Source: Flavobacteriales bacterium UBA2798 (lineage in GTDB: Bacteria; Bacteroidota; Bacteroidia; Flavobacteriales_D; UBA2798). From it: a stretch of DNA of 5,313 nucleotides. A program made the position numbers and the translations under genes. The notes under the pieces are model-generated. The model made no database searches. It saw only the letters and a program-made list of their open reading frames with translations, and had not been told where the DNA came from. This document shows positions 1 through 5,310 of this stretch, piece after piece (the stretch's first letter is position 1; each line of letters opens with the position of its first letter). Location of the stretch: positions 128,484 through 133,796 of the forward strand of contig DEHO01000041.1 of the NCBI GenBank assembly GCA_002351955.1, given 5' to 3'.

Positions 1-29
1 CCGTTTAGTATCACTAAACGGCATTTTTT
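1..29 (+). terminator. Intrinsic terminator at left edge
   Basis: A perfect 9-bp stem (CCGTTTAGT, loop ATC, ACTAAACGG) is followed two bases later by six T residues. This is the form of a Rho-independent terminator for a plus-strand gene lying left of the window. The stem starts at base 1, so it may extend further left. It insulates the following zinc-ribbon/DUF3883 pair from upstream transcription. Confidence 0.8.
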
Positions 30-85
30 GTTTTAAAGAATTAGTTATTTGAGTTTTTAGTAAATTCATCACATATTACTTATTC

Positions 86-268
86 ATGTTTGGTAGAAAA
101 TTAAAGCAAAAAGACTCCGCTCATTACCTGTTGGATCATGACCAACCGACAACCTGCCCTAAATGTGGTACAAGGACATTTTATATTCAAAAACCTCGTT
201 GCCAATGGCACGCTTGTATTTCTAGTATTTGTAAATTCCAATTTATTGGTTTGTTCGAGAGAACGTAA
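86..268 (+). CDS. Small zinc-ribbon-like protein (60 aa)
   Basis: This encodes a 60-residue basic protein that I do not recognise as a named family. It contains a CPKCG knuckle (C24, C27) and a second group of possible metal ligands (C39, H42, C44, C49), the usual layout of a small zinc ribbon. Such domains bind DNA, RNA or a protein partner. No membrane segment or signal peptide is visible. The ATG at 86 has no Shine-Dalgarno sequence and follows an A+T-rich leader, which is common in Bacteroidota. The stop codon lies only 6 nt before the DUF3883 gene, so the two are probably co-transcribed and translationally coupled, and this protein may assist or control its partner (inference). The low G+C matches the partner gene. 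The main doubt is its small size, but the paired cysteines and tight spacing argue that it is real. Confidence 0.65.
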   Translation: MFGRKLKQKDSAHYLLDHDQPTTCPKCGTRTFYIQKPRCQWHACISSICKFQFIGLFERT

Positions 269-274
269 AAGTGT

Positions 275-1114
275 ATGAAGAATGAAGCATGGTCAGATAA
301 AGAGGTTGAATTGGTTGTAGCCGATTACTTATCCATGTTACGGGATGAACTCAAGGGAATTTCAGTAAATAAAACGTTTCATCGGAAAAATTTAGCCCAA
401 CTGTTAAACGGCCGTTCAGATGGATCTATTGAATTCAAGCATCAAAATATAAGCGCAGTTCTTATCAAATTGGGTCAGCCTTACATTAATGGATATAAAC
501 CTCGCTGGAACTATCAACATATTTTGGAAGAGAAAACGATTGCAGCAATTGCAAATCAAAGAACAGAATTTGAACTTGTATTCTCTCAATTTGCTAATGA
601 AGGAAATATTATTCTTCCAAATAAAGTTGACTATGAAAAGTTTCTGGAATCTCCTCCGGAACATCATTTAGTAAAAGAACCGGAAATTAAGTATGAAAGA
701 AAGCCAATCAAGATTAATTATCTTGAACGAGAACAAATGAACTCATCACTTGGATTAAAAGGAGAAGAATTTGTGATGAATTATGAGAAATGGCGATTGA
801 TAAAAGAAGGTAAACCTTTATTTGCAGAAAAAGTCGAATGGGTTTCAAAAAACGATGATGGTGCCGGATTTGATATTCTTTCGAAAAACAATAACGGTAC
901 TGATAGGTATATCGAAGTTAAAACAACAAAGTTAAGCAAGGAAACTCCTATCTTCTTTTCTAAAAATGAATATGAGTTTTCGAATAGAAATAGAACAAAT
1001 TACCATTTGTATCGACTATTTAACTTCTCCCAGAATCCGAAAATGTTTGAAATGAAAGGAGACTTTGACTCCTTTTGTCATAAAGAAGCGACACAATTCA
1101 AAGGCTTCTTTTGA
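275..1114 (+). CDS. DUF3883 (NO VEIN C-terminal) nuclease-like protein
   Basis: This 279-residue protein has two parts. Residues about 5-82 form an N-terminal module (AWSDKEVE, then LLNGRSDGSIEFKHQNIS, then GYKPRWNYQ) that I recall preceding HNH or DUF3883 domains in restriction-like proteins. Residues about 155-265 match DUF3883 / NO VEIN C-terminal: LGLKGEEFV at 159-167, GAGFDI at 197-201 and YIEVKTT at 212-218, then a YHLYRLFNF segment. The spacing of D200 and E214-x-K216, with the acidic GEEF helix before them, resembles a PD-(D/E)xK nuclease core, so DNA cleavage is plausible but not shown. A charged linker (about 100-150) joins the parts. No transmembrane segment is seen, so it is probably cytoplasmic. 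It starts 6 nt after the zinc-ribbon gene. Its A+T-rich composition (19 G+C in the 60 bases at 541-600) differs from the gene at 1631 and suggests import. The domain call is firm; the defence role is inference. Confidence 0.9.
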   Translation: MKNEAWSDKEVELVVADYLSMLRDELKGISVNKTFHRKNLAQLLNGRSDGSIEFKHQNISAVLIKLGQPYINGYKPRWNYQHILEEKTIAAIANQRTEFELVFSQFANEGNIILPNKVDYEKFLESPPEHHLVKEPEIKYERKPIKINYLEREQMNSSLGLKGEEFVMNYEKWRLIKEGKPLFAEKVEWVSKNDDGAGFDILSKNNNGTDRYIEVKTTKLSKETPIFFSKNEYEFSNRNRTNYHLYRLFNFSQNPKMFEMKGDFDSFCHKEATQFKGFF

Positions 1115-1143
1115 ATAACCTACTTCCCCCTAAAAATTGACCC

Positions 1144-1236
1144 TTTTCTACGCCAAATAAGTCCTGTGTTTACGCTATTCTACGGTAGTTTGACGATATC
1201 CCGCTGAACGTAGAAATCGCGTAAATCAGCGTAAAA
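1144..1236. repeat. Inverted and direct repeat cluster (57-bp dyad)
   Basis: TTTACGCTATTCTACG at 1169-1184 faces CGTAGAA-ATC-GCGTAAA at 1209-1225 across a 24-nt spacer. The arms are complementary except for the short middle part (TA against ATC). Further copies of the same words flank the dyad: TTTTCTACGC at 1144-1153 in the left arm's orientation, and GCGTAAAA at 1229-1236 as a direct repeat of the right arm's end. The cluster begins 29 bp after the DUF3883 stop codon and lies before the terminator at 1273. It could be a recombinase attachment site, a protein-binding array, or an RNA hairpin in the 3' untranslated region. The repeats are read directly; the function is unknown. Confidence 0.7.
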
Positions 1237-1272
1237 TTGGTTTAAATCGGGCTCGGGCGTGGGTACTTAAAG

Positions 1273-1305
1273 AAAAAGCTGTTTCATTTTTGAAACAGCT
1301 TTTTT
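1273..1305 (+). terminator. Strong intrinsic terminator
   Basis: A perfect 14-bp stem (AAAAAGCTGTTTCA / TGAAACAGCTTTTT) with a TTTT loop runs into a T tract, giving a classic Rho-independent terminator for the zinc-ribbon/DUF3883 transcript. The A-rich left flank would also provide a U tract for transcription from the right, so it may work in both directions. It lies 158 bp after the DUF3883 stop, so that transcript carries an unusually long and structured 3' end. Confidence 0.9.
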
Positions 1306-1458
1306 GTTGCTCAAATTTCAAAAAAACATAGTTCACATGTCGGTTCCCTGCCTGAGTAAACTCAGTCAGACAAGCCTGCCCGACTGAAGTCATTCAGGAG
1401 GGCTTGACCAACAGTCGAAGTACTGGTGGTGAGTCCGACCCCGGGTACAGTTAAGTAG
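1306..1458 (+). other. Gene-free block, tRNA-arm-like, possible gene-tail relic
   Basis: No credible gene is present here. The block contains overlapping short stems: CTGAG/CTCAG at 1352-1365, TCAGTC/GACTGA at 1362-1387 and CAAGCC/GGCTTG at 1371-1406. Its end (1425-1448) reads like a tRNA T arm and acceptor end, GGTGGTGAGTCC followed by GACCCCGGGTAC. One plus-strand frame from 1365 to 1454 reads as a peptide ending in TNSRSTGGESDPGYS and then a stop. From memory this resembles the tRNA-derived C-terminal tails of some Bacteroidota GIY-YIG nuclease genes, but no GIY-YIG catalytic body is present. It could be a decayed remnant or a structured noncoding RNA ending at the next terminator. Confidence in either reading is low. 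Confidence 0.3.
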
Positions 1459-1491
1459 AAAGGCCTGAAGAGTGTTCTTCGGACCTTTTTT
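1459..1491 (+). terminator. Probable intrinsic terminator
   Basis: AAAGGCCTGAAG (1459-1470) pairs with CTTCGGACCTTT (1477-1488) across a six-base loop, with one T-G wobble and one C-A mismatch. Six T residues overlap the stem's 3' end. The hairpin is imperfect but terminator-like. It closes the gene-free block on its left, so that block may be transcribed, and it isolates the gene at 1631. Confidence 0.65.
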
Positions 1492-1521
1492 ATTTCGCAA
1501 TGGCCTTTCACTTCACTGTGG

Positions 1522-1577
1522 AGACTTGCATAAATCAACCCCATCAAAATAACGTCACCGACAGCTTTTGCAAGTCT
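1522..1577. repeat. 9-bp inverted repeat in leader of the 1631 gene
   Basis: AGACTTGCA at 1522-1530 is the exact reverse complement of TGCAAGTCT at 1569-1577, separated by 38 bp. It lies 54 bp before the ATG at 1631 and after the terminator ending at 1491. It could be a binding site for a dimeric regulator with looped arms, or the base of a stem in a 5' leader RNA. No clear Bacteroidota-type promoter (TTG with TAnnTTTG) could be placed here. A 9-bp match could also arise by chance in a window of this size. Confidence 0.4.
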
Positions 1578-1630
1578 GATGATTTGAACCGGGAATCCCC
1601 CCGAGTGTACCGCATCACAAAACAACAACA

Positions 1631-2707
1631 ATGCGGATACTTGTATTTCTTCTGTTCTGTTCATCGTTTTTGCGCGGCAATTGCACCGGCGAAAACGAAG
1701 CGTATTACTTCAATATCGGCGGCGGGTTTGCCCCTCTGTTGCTGGCGGATCTGGACAGCGTTACCCGTATTAAGAAAACCTGGCAATTTTTGGATACCCT
1801 TAAGGTGTTATCCCCGAAGGGAGAAGCCGAACATGGCTTCTTTATTCCCGTTCCGATGACGTTTAATGCAACTCAACCTGCAGAAACCATAGAACCCATC
1901 GGTTTTCAGCGCTTCCGAATGGGGCCCATCAATTCATTTCGTCGGGACAGCATCGTTTTTAATGGCAAAACCTACCGCATCTATTTGCACCATACCGACG
2001 ATTGCTTTGTGGGCGGACGAATCAATCATGTAACCAATACCATGTGGGTAGAAACGCTCGGGATGGTGCACAGCTATACCAATTTTTCCGGTGATCACAA
2101 CATGATTTTGTTCCGTTGCAGGGACAGCGTTAAGCAGGAACTTCTCACTGCGGTGCTTGAACGCATGGAAAAAGATTACCTGGTACATTTCGGCTACTCG
2201 TATAAAAAACTACTGGATAGAGGGATGTCCGCTCCGTTTGATGATCTACCACAAGCCTGGTACACCGAATGGAAATCGGCTCAATCACATCTGCGGCTGC
2301 AATCGGCAGAATACACCGACAACATCACGCATGTTACCATGAAAGCCCGCATCAAAAACGTTTCGGATCTCAATTATTTTATCAATTCCGAGTGCTATAT
2401 CGGTCCTGCTTTAGCGATGGTTCATTACGGCGAAAAAGCGCACCCCTGGAATTTGCTGGAAACGCACTATGGAACACATTTCACCAGGGCGCTAAAAGAC
2501 ATCATTCTGAAACCCGGTGAAGAGCATGAATTTTCATTCACCTTCAGAAAACACAACGGCTGTGGTGGCTGCACCAATGTGGTGTACAGTGGATTTCAAC
2601 TCTACCCCCACGAATCGCGTTTAGCCCACTGGCTGCTCGGCGAACCCTTCGAGAAAAACGGAGTGATGGTGTATATGTTTCCGCATAGGGAGGTGAAGGG
2701 TGAGTAG
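1631..2707 (+). CDS. Predicted exported protein of unknown function
   Basis: This encodes a 358-residue protein that I do not recognise. The N terminus has a short signal-peptide pattern: R2, then the hydrophobic run ILVFLLFCSSFL, then RGNC with C18. C18 could be a lipidation site, but RGNC is not a standard lipobox, so periplasmic or outer-surface location remains open. The middle is rich in aromatic residues and histidine (YRIYLHHTDD at 116-125, HSYTNFSGDHN at 147-157). Residues about 230-330 look like a beta-sandwich domain (KARIKNVSDLNYFIN and LKPGEEHEFSFTF), and they carry a CGGC motif at 311-314 that may form a disulfide or bind metal. The ATG at 1631 follows an A-rich leader (ACAAAACAACAACA), as expected in Bacteroidota. 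It is G+C-richer than its neighbours (32 G+C in the 60 bases at 2401-2460) and stands alone between intergenic gaps. It may be native chromosome between imported modules (inference). Confidence 0.88.
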   Translation: MRILVFLLFCSSFLRGNCTGENEAYYFNIGGGFAPLLLADLDSVTRIKKTWQFLDTLKVLSPKGEAEHGFFIPVPMTFNATQPAETIEPIGFQRFRMGPINSFRRDSIVFNGKTYRIYLHHTDDCFVGGRINHVTNTMWVETLGMVHSYTNFSGDHNMILFRCRDSVKQELLTAVLERMEKDYLVHFGYSYKKLLDRGMSAPFDDLPQAWYTEWKSAQSHLRLQSAEYTDNITHVTMKARIKNVSDLNYFINSECYIGPALAMVHYGEKAHPWNLLETHYGTHFTRALKDIILKPGEEHEFSFTFRKHNGCGGCTNVVYSGFQLYPHESRLAHWLLGEPFEKNGVMVYMFPHREVKGE

Positions 2708-2876
2708 AAATCTCGTTGCAATGCCTGAATAAGGTTGACCGGTTTTAAGTTGTAATTTCCACGGCAACCGGATCGGATTGACCTACTTACAGGGATATCG
2801 ATACGCTACGTTATCTTCTGTCTTTGAAAACGACAGAGACAAAAAAATCTATGCCATTTAAAACAATCTAAACTAT

Positions 2877-2890
2877 TGTATTTTAATACA
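2877..2890. promoter_or_regulatory. 14-bp palindrome, candidate upstream operator
   Basis: TGTATTTTAATACA is a perfect dyad with 6-bp arms around TT. It lies about 90 bp before the AbiEi start codon, within the A+T-rich promoter region. Known AbiEi proteins repress their own operon by binding inverted repeats in the promoter. This site could be one such repeat, but its sequence differs from the nearer palindrome at 2926-2945, so a shared binding protein is uncertain. Confidence 0.35.
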
Positions 2891-2925
2891 TTATTGGATT
2901 CAAATGCATGAAACTTTACTAAAAC

Positions 2926-2945
2926 TACTTGCGTATAAGCAAGTA
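2926..2945. promoter_or_regulatory. Candidate AbiEi operator, 7-bp dyad
   Basis: TACTTGC and GCAAGTA form a perfect 7-bp inverted repeat around GTATAA, ending 32 bp before the AbiEi ATG. Outer words ATGAAA (2908-2913) and TTTCAT (2955-2960) are also complementary and roughly symmetric around it, which extends the dyad to about 53 bp. The position fits the known negative autoregulation of abiE operons by their winged-helix antitoxin. The repeat is seen directly; its role is inferred. Confidence 0.5.
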
Positions 2946-2977
2946 AATTTTTACTTTCATCCAACCATAAACAGGAT

Positions 2978-3568
2978 ATGAGCGGAACAGAAAAGCTTAA
3001 AAAGCATTTAAAAGTCGGACATGTGTATCGAAGGGAAGACCTATGCAAGTGGTCAACCGCCATCGACAGGCATCTTGAGGAGTTGGTCGAAAACGGGCAA
3101 CTGGAAAAACTTGCAAGGGGTTTGTATTATGTGCCTAAAACTTCTGTCTTTGGAAAAGTGCCTCCTGCAGAAAACTTCATGATCGAAGGGTTTCTCAAGG
3201 ATGATCGGTTTCTTTTGGTGTCCCCTAATCTTTATAATACACTTGGCCTGGGCACTACGCAACTGTACAATAAAAAAATAGTGTACAACCATAAAAGACA
3301 CGGCAAATTCAGATTAGGAAACCGTGAATTTGAATTCAGACGCAAGTATGCATTCCCGTCTAAACTTAGTCCGGAGTTTCTTTTGATCGATCTGGCCAAT
3401 AACCTGAATGAGCTAGCCGAGGATAAGGATGAATTGATAAAAAAAATACGATCCAAAGCATCACAAATGCCGCCAAGCACTTTGCGGTTAATGGTGAAGA
3501 AGTATGCCAGCATGAAAACAAAAAAAATGCTTGCTCCACTTTTGAATTCATCGGATAAGGATGTCTGA
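2978..3568 (+). CDS. abiEi: AbiEi-family type IV antitoxin (DUF6088-like)
   Basis: This is a 196-residue cytoplasmic protein. Residues about 1-52 form a winged helix-turn-helix, ending in the LARGLYYVP wing (45-53) that is typical of AbiEi / DUF6088 antitoxins. Residues about 60-185 form the C-terminal antitoxin part, including FLLVSPNLYNTLGL (78-91) and a basic helical end. In the AbiE family the C-terminal part neutralises the AbiEii toxin without stable complex formation (type IV) and the N-terminal part represses the operon. The gene overlaps the toxin gene by 8 nt, the standard order and coupling for abiE. The ATG at 2978 follows ACAGGAT, a weak ribosome site. The dyad at 2926-2945 is the likely operator. 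All expected regions are present, with no sign of truncation. The family call is strong; the exact subfamily comes from recalled motifs. Confidence 0.9.
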   Translation: MSGTEKLKKHLKVGHVYRREDLCKWSTAIDRHLEELVENGQLEKLARGLYYVPKTSVFGKVPPAENFMIEGFLKDDRFLLVSPNLYNTLGLGTTQLYNKKIVYNHKRHGKFRLGNREFEFRRKYAFPSKLSPEFLLIDLANNLNELAEDKDELIKKIRSKASQMPPSTLRLMVKKYASMKTKKMLAPLLNSSDKDV

Positions 3569-4511
3569 ATACCTGCACGACCATAAAAATTTCCCGGACC
3601 TCATTCTGATTCTTGCAGAAGAAAAAGGAATTGATCCGGGCTTAGTTGAAAAAGATTACTGGATCATGCATGTCTTGTACGGGTTGAGCAAAAATGGATT
3701 TCAATTCGAACTAAAAGGCGGAACATCGCTATCGAAAGGCTATAAACTCATCCATAGGTTTTCTGAGGACATTGATATACATATTTGTCCTCCTGCATCT
3801 TTTAAAATAAATGAGAATCCTAAAAATTCAAATAAAAACAACGCAGAAAAGAGGAAAAACTTCTTTGATTGGTTAGCCCAGGAAATTAGCATTCCCGGTA
3901 TTATCAATTCAAAAAGAGACCCGGTATTTGATGATTTGGAATTGTACAGGAGCGGAGGAATACGCCTCCAATACAACACTACGTTCGGTCAGATAGAGGG
4001 GATTAAGGAAGGAATTCTCCTTGAAGTTGGCTTTGATACTGTAGCTCCAAATGAACGATTGACGATTTCGTCCTGGGCTATTGAAAAAGCACTGGAAAAC
4101 AAAGTGGAAATCATTGACAATAGAGCCACCGGAATCCCATGTTATGATCCGCGATACACCTTCGTTGAAAAGCTACAAACCATTGCAACCAAGTTCAGAA
4201 ACGAACAAGACACAGGTAAAAAAGGCATGAACTTCATGCGACAATATTATGATGTTTTCTGCCTGCTCGGCGAACCAATGATAATCGATTTCATTGGAAG
4301 CAACGAATACCAAAATCATAAACGTATTCGGTTTCCGGATGCTGATTACGAAATTCCGATTCACAAAAACGAGGCTTTTATCCTTTCTTCTCCTTTACAA
4401 AAATCGGACTTTGAAAAAAGATATTCATCAACTGCCAGTCTATATTATCAGAATCAGCCAAGTCTCGATGAAATCCTGGAAAGAATTGCATTGCACGCTC
4501 ACCGTCTCTGA
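3561..4511 (+). CDS. abiEii: AbiEii nucleotidyltransferase toxin (type IV TA)
   Basis: This 316-residue protein belongs to the AbiEii nucleotidyltransferase toxin family. The catalytic motif is intact: KGGTSLSK at 52-59, then RFSEDIDI at 66-73 with metal-binding D70 and D72. A possible further carboxylate is in LLEVGFD (153-159). FVEKLQTIATKFR (201-213) and RQYYDVFCLL (227-236) match the conserved EKL and RxYYD helices. Characterised relatives bind nucleoside triphosphates, and related MenT enzymes modify tRNA 3' ends and stop translation. In phage defence AbiE acts by abortive infection. The ATG at 3561 lies inside the last codons of the antitoxin gene, preceded by AAGG, so translation is probably coupled. 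Residues 80-100 are an Asn/Lys-rich insertion between the catalytic motifs and the next helix. The length is typical and no disruption is visible, so the toxin is probably active (inference). The target in this host is unknown. Confidence 0.93.
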   Translation: MSEYLHDHKNFPDLILILAEEKGIDPGLVEKDYWIMHVLYGLSKNGFQFELKGGTSLSKGYKLIHRFSEDIDIHICPPASFKINENPKNSNKNNAEKRKNFFDWLAQEISIPGIINSKRDPVFDDLELYRSGGIRLQYNTTFGQIEGIKEGILLEVGFDTVAPNERLTISSWAIEKALENKVEIIDNRATGIPCYDPRYTFVEKLQTIATKFRNEQDTGKKGMNFMRQYYDVFCLLGEPMIIDFIGSNEYQNHKRIRFPDADYEIPIHKNEAFILSSPLQKSDFEKRYSSTASLYYQNQPSLDEILERIALHAHRL

Positions 4512-4543
4512 TGCTGCTTCATTACTACGATCCAATTTTGGCA

Positions 4544-5002
4544 TCAACATTTAATAACACCCCAATCGTCTTCAAAGTCCTCTTCGCATGACATATCGTG
4601 TGTTTCCTTCATCAAGTCGAGGAAATGAGCTCTGTAAAGCTCAAGTTCCGTTCGGAGCAAGGTACTGTATTGAAGGTCGACACGGTTAAACATCTTCAAT
4701 TCCAAGGAAGAAATCCGAATGCGTTCTGCATACATTCGCAAAACGGAAGCTTCAACGAGACGCAATAGTTTCGAATCAATGGTCAACATTGCGTAAGTCT
4801 TAGAGAGAATCACCAGACCCGACTCCTGCAGCTCTCTTTTGGAAAACTCGGCTTCCGCGCCATTTAAGAGTTCAGTAATTGAGCCACAGACATCATGAAG
4901 GTTTTTTGCCTGCAGGTACAAGGGATGTTTACGGATTGATTCTTCCAGGTTTTTAGCCTCATAGCCCGAAAAATAATCATCATTAAAATCTTCGTCAAAC
5001 AT
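4544..5002 (-). CDS. Uncharacterised acidic helical protein (152 aa)
   Basis: I do not recognise this protein. From the ATG at 5002 it has 152 residues. A GTG eight codons upstream (5026) keeps the frame, but the ATG is preferred because the acidic start MFDEDFNDDYF follows an AGGA (about 11 bases of spacing) that the longer form would translate. Both ends are acidic (EDFNDD at 4-9, CEEDFEDDWG at 139-148). The centre (about 20-132) appears almost wholly alpha-helical, with leucine-rich amphipathic runs such as KLLRLVEASVLRMYAERI (78-95), suggesting a helical bundle or protein-interaction role. No signal peptide, membrane segment or catalytic motif is visible, so it is probably cytoplasmic. 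It lies 83 bp downstream of the CDGSH gene on the same strand and converges on the AbiE toxin gene with a 32-bp gap. The reading frame is convincing; the function is unknown. Confidence 0.8.
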   Translation of the reverse strand: MFDEDFNDDYFSGYEAKNLEESIRKHPLYLQAKNLHDVCGSITELLNGAEAEFSKRELQESGLVILSKTYAMLTIDSKLLRLVEASVLRMYAERIRISSLELKMFNRVDLQYSTLLRTELELYRAHFLDLMKETHDMSCEEDFEDDWGVIKC

Positions 5003-5085
5003 GGTGTATTTTTTCCTGCAAACCACAGAAAAATTTACCCGACAAAAAAACCAATATTTCGCCTGAATTACATTTCGGTGAACCC

Positions 5086-5310
5086 TTACACCTTCTTAGG
5101 CGGCAGCGCAAAAGCGACTGCTTCATGACTAAAATTCCCGTTATGCGAACCGTCGCAGAAAGGTTTGTTTTTGGAATGTCCGCAGCGACAAAGCCCGATC
5201 ACTTCGCGTCCTGCCAAATCGTATGCGTTTCCGTTTTTATCCACGATTTCAAACTCCCCCTCCACACGCAGTGAACCGTTGTTGTTGATCGTAATCTTTG
5301 TCTTTGCCAT
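5086..5310 (-). CDS. CDGSH iron-sulfur domain protein
   Basis: This 74-residue protein is a single CDGSH-type iron-sulfur domain. The 2Fe-2S ligands are C41, C43, C52 and H56 in LCRCGHSKNKPFCDGSH, the complete three-cysteine, one-histidine pattern. The N-terminal half (KITINNNGSLRVEGEFEIVD) supplies the beta strands, and the tail AVAFALPPKK is common in bacterial members. No transmembrane helix is present, so unlike mitochondrial mitoNEET it should be soluble. The family binds redox-active, fairly labile clusters and is linked to iron or redox handling; a precise bacterial role is not settled. The ATG at 5310 lies 3 bases from the window edge, so its ribosome site and promoter are outside. 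The length is complete for the family. The 152-residue gene downstream may share its transcript (inference). Confidence 0.95.
   Translation of the reverse strand: MAKTKITINNNGSLRVEGEFEIVDKNGNAYDLAGREVIGLCRCGHSKNKPFCDGSHNGNFSHEAVAFALPPKKV

Larger units (their letters stand above)
2708..2977. other. Gene-free interval upstream of the AbiE operon
   Basis: No gene is supported in these 270 bp. The left part has a weak CCGGTT/AACCGG pair (2739-2744 and 2766-2771) and a TCTGTC/GACAGA hairpin (2817-2822 and 2832-2837) without a following T tract, so no convincing terminator for the 1631 gene is seen. The right part becomes strongly A+T-rich and carries the palindromes annotated separately. It most likely contains the AbiE promoter, although no standard Bacteroidota promoter pair with correct spacing was found. 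Confidence 0.6.

Noticed and set aside
1115..1150. IS21-like terminal words on the minus strand (GGGTCAATTTTTA)
   Set aside because: There is only one copy, no second end and no transposase in the window, so an insertion sequence cannot be supported.
1425..1448. Possible tRNA gene 3' half
   Set aside because: It has a T-arm-like look, but no matching acceptor, D or anticodon arms lie upstream, and the T loop lacks TTCRA.
1362..1664. Minus-strand reading frame of 100 residues across the gene-free block
   Set aside because: It runs through two structured blocks and a terminator, overlaps the start of the 1631 gene, has no ribosome site and does not resemble a protein family.
1500..1859. Plus-strand 119-residue reading frame overlapping the exported-protein gene
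   Set aside because: It is out of frame with the longer signal-peptide-bearing gene and has the Arg/Cys-rich composition typical of a shadow frame.
2817..2837. Hairpin TCTGTC/GACAGA as terminator of the exported-protein gene
   Set aside because: It is followed by an A run rather than a T run on the plus strand and lies 110 bp after the stop codon.
2944..2951. TAAATTTT as a Bacteroidota -7 promoter element for the AbiE operon
   Set aside because: It matches seven of eight positions of TAnnTTTG, but no TTG lies at the usual -33 distance.
4509..4546. TGATGC/GCATCA inverted repeat spanning the two convergent stop codons
   Set aside because: The 6-bp arms include both TGA stops and are 26 bp apart without a T tract, so chance is the simpler explanation than a shared terminator.
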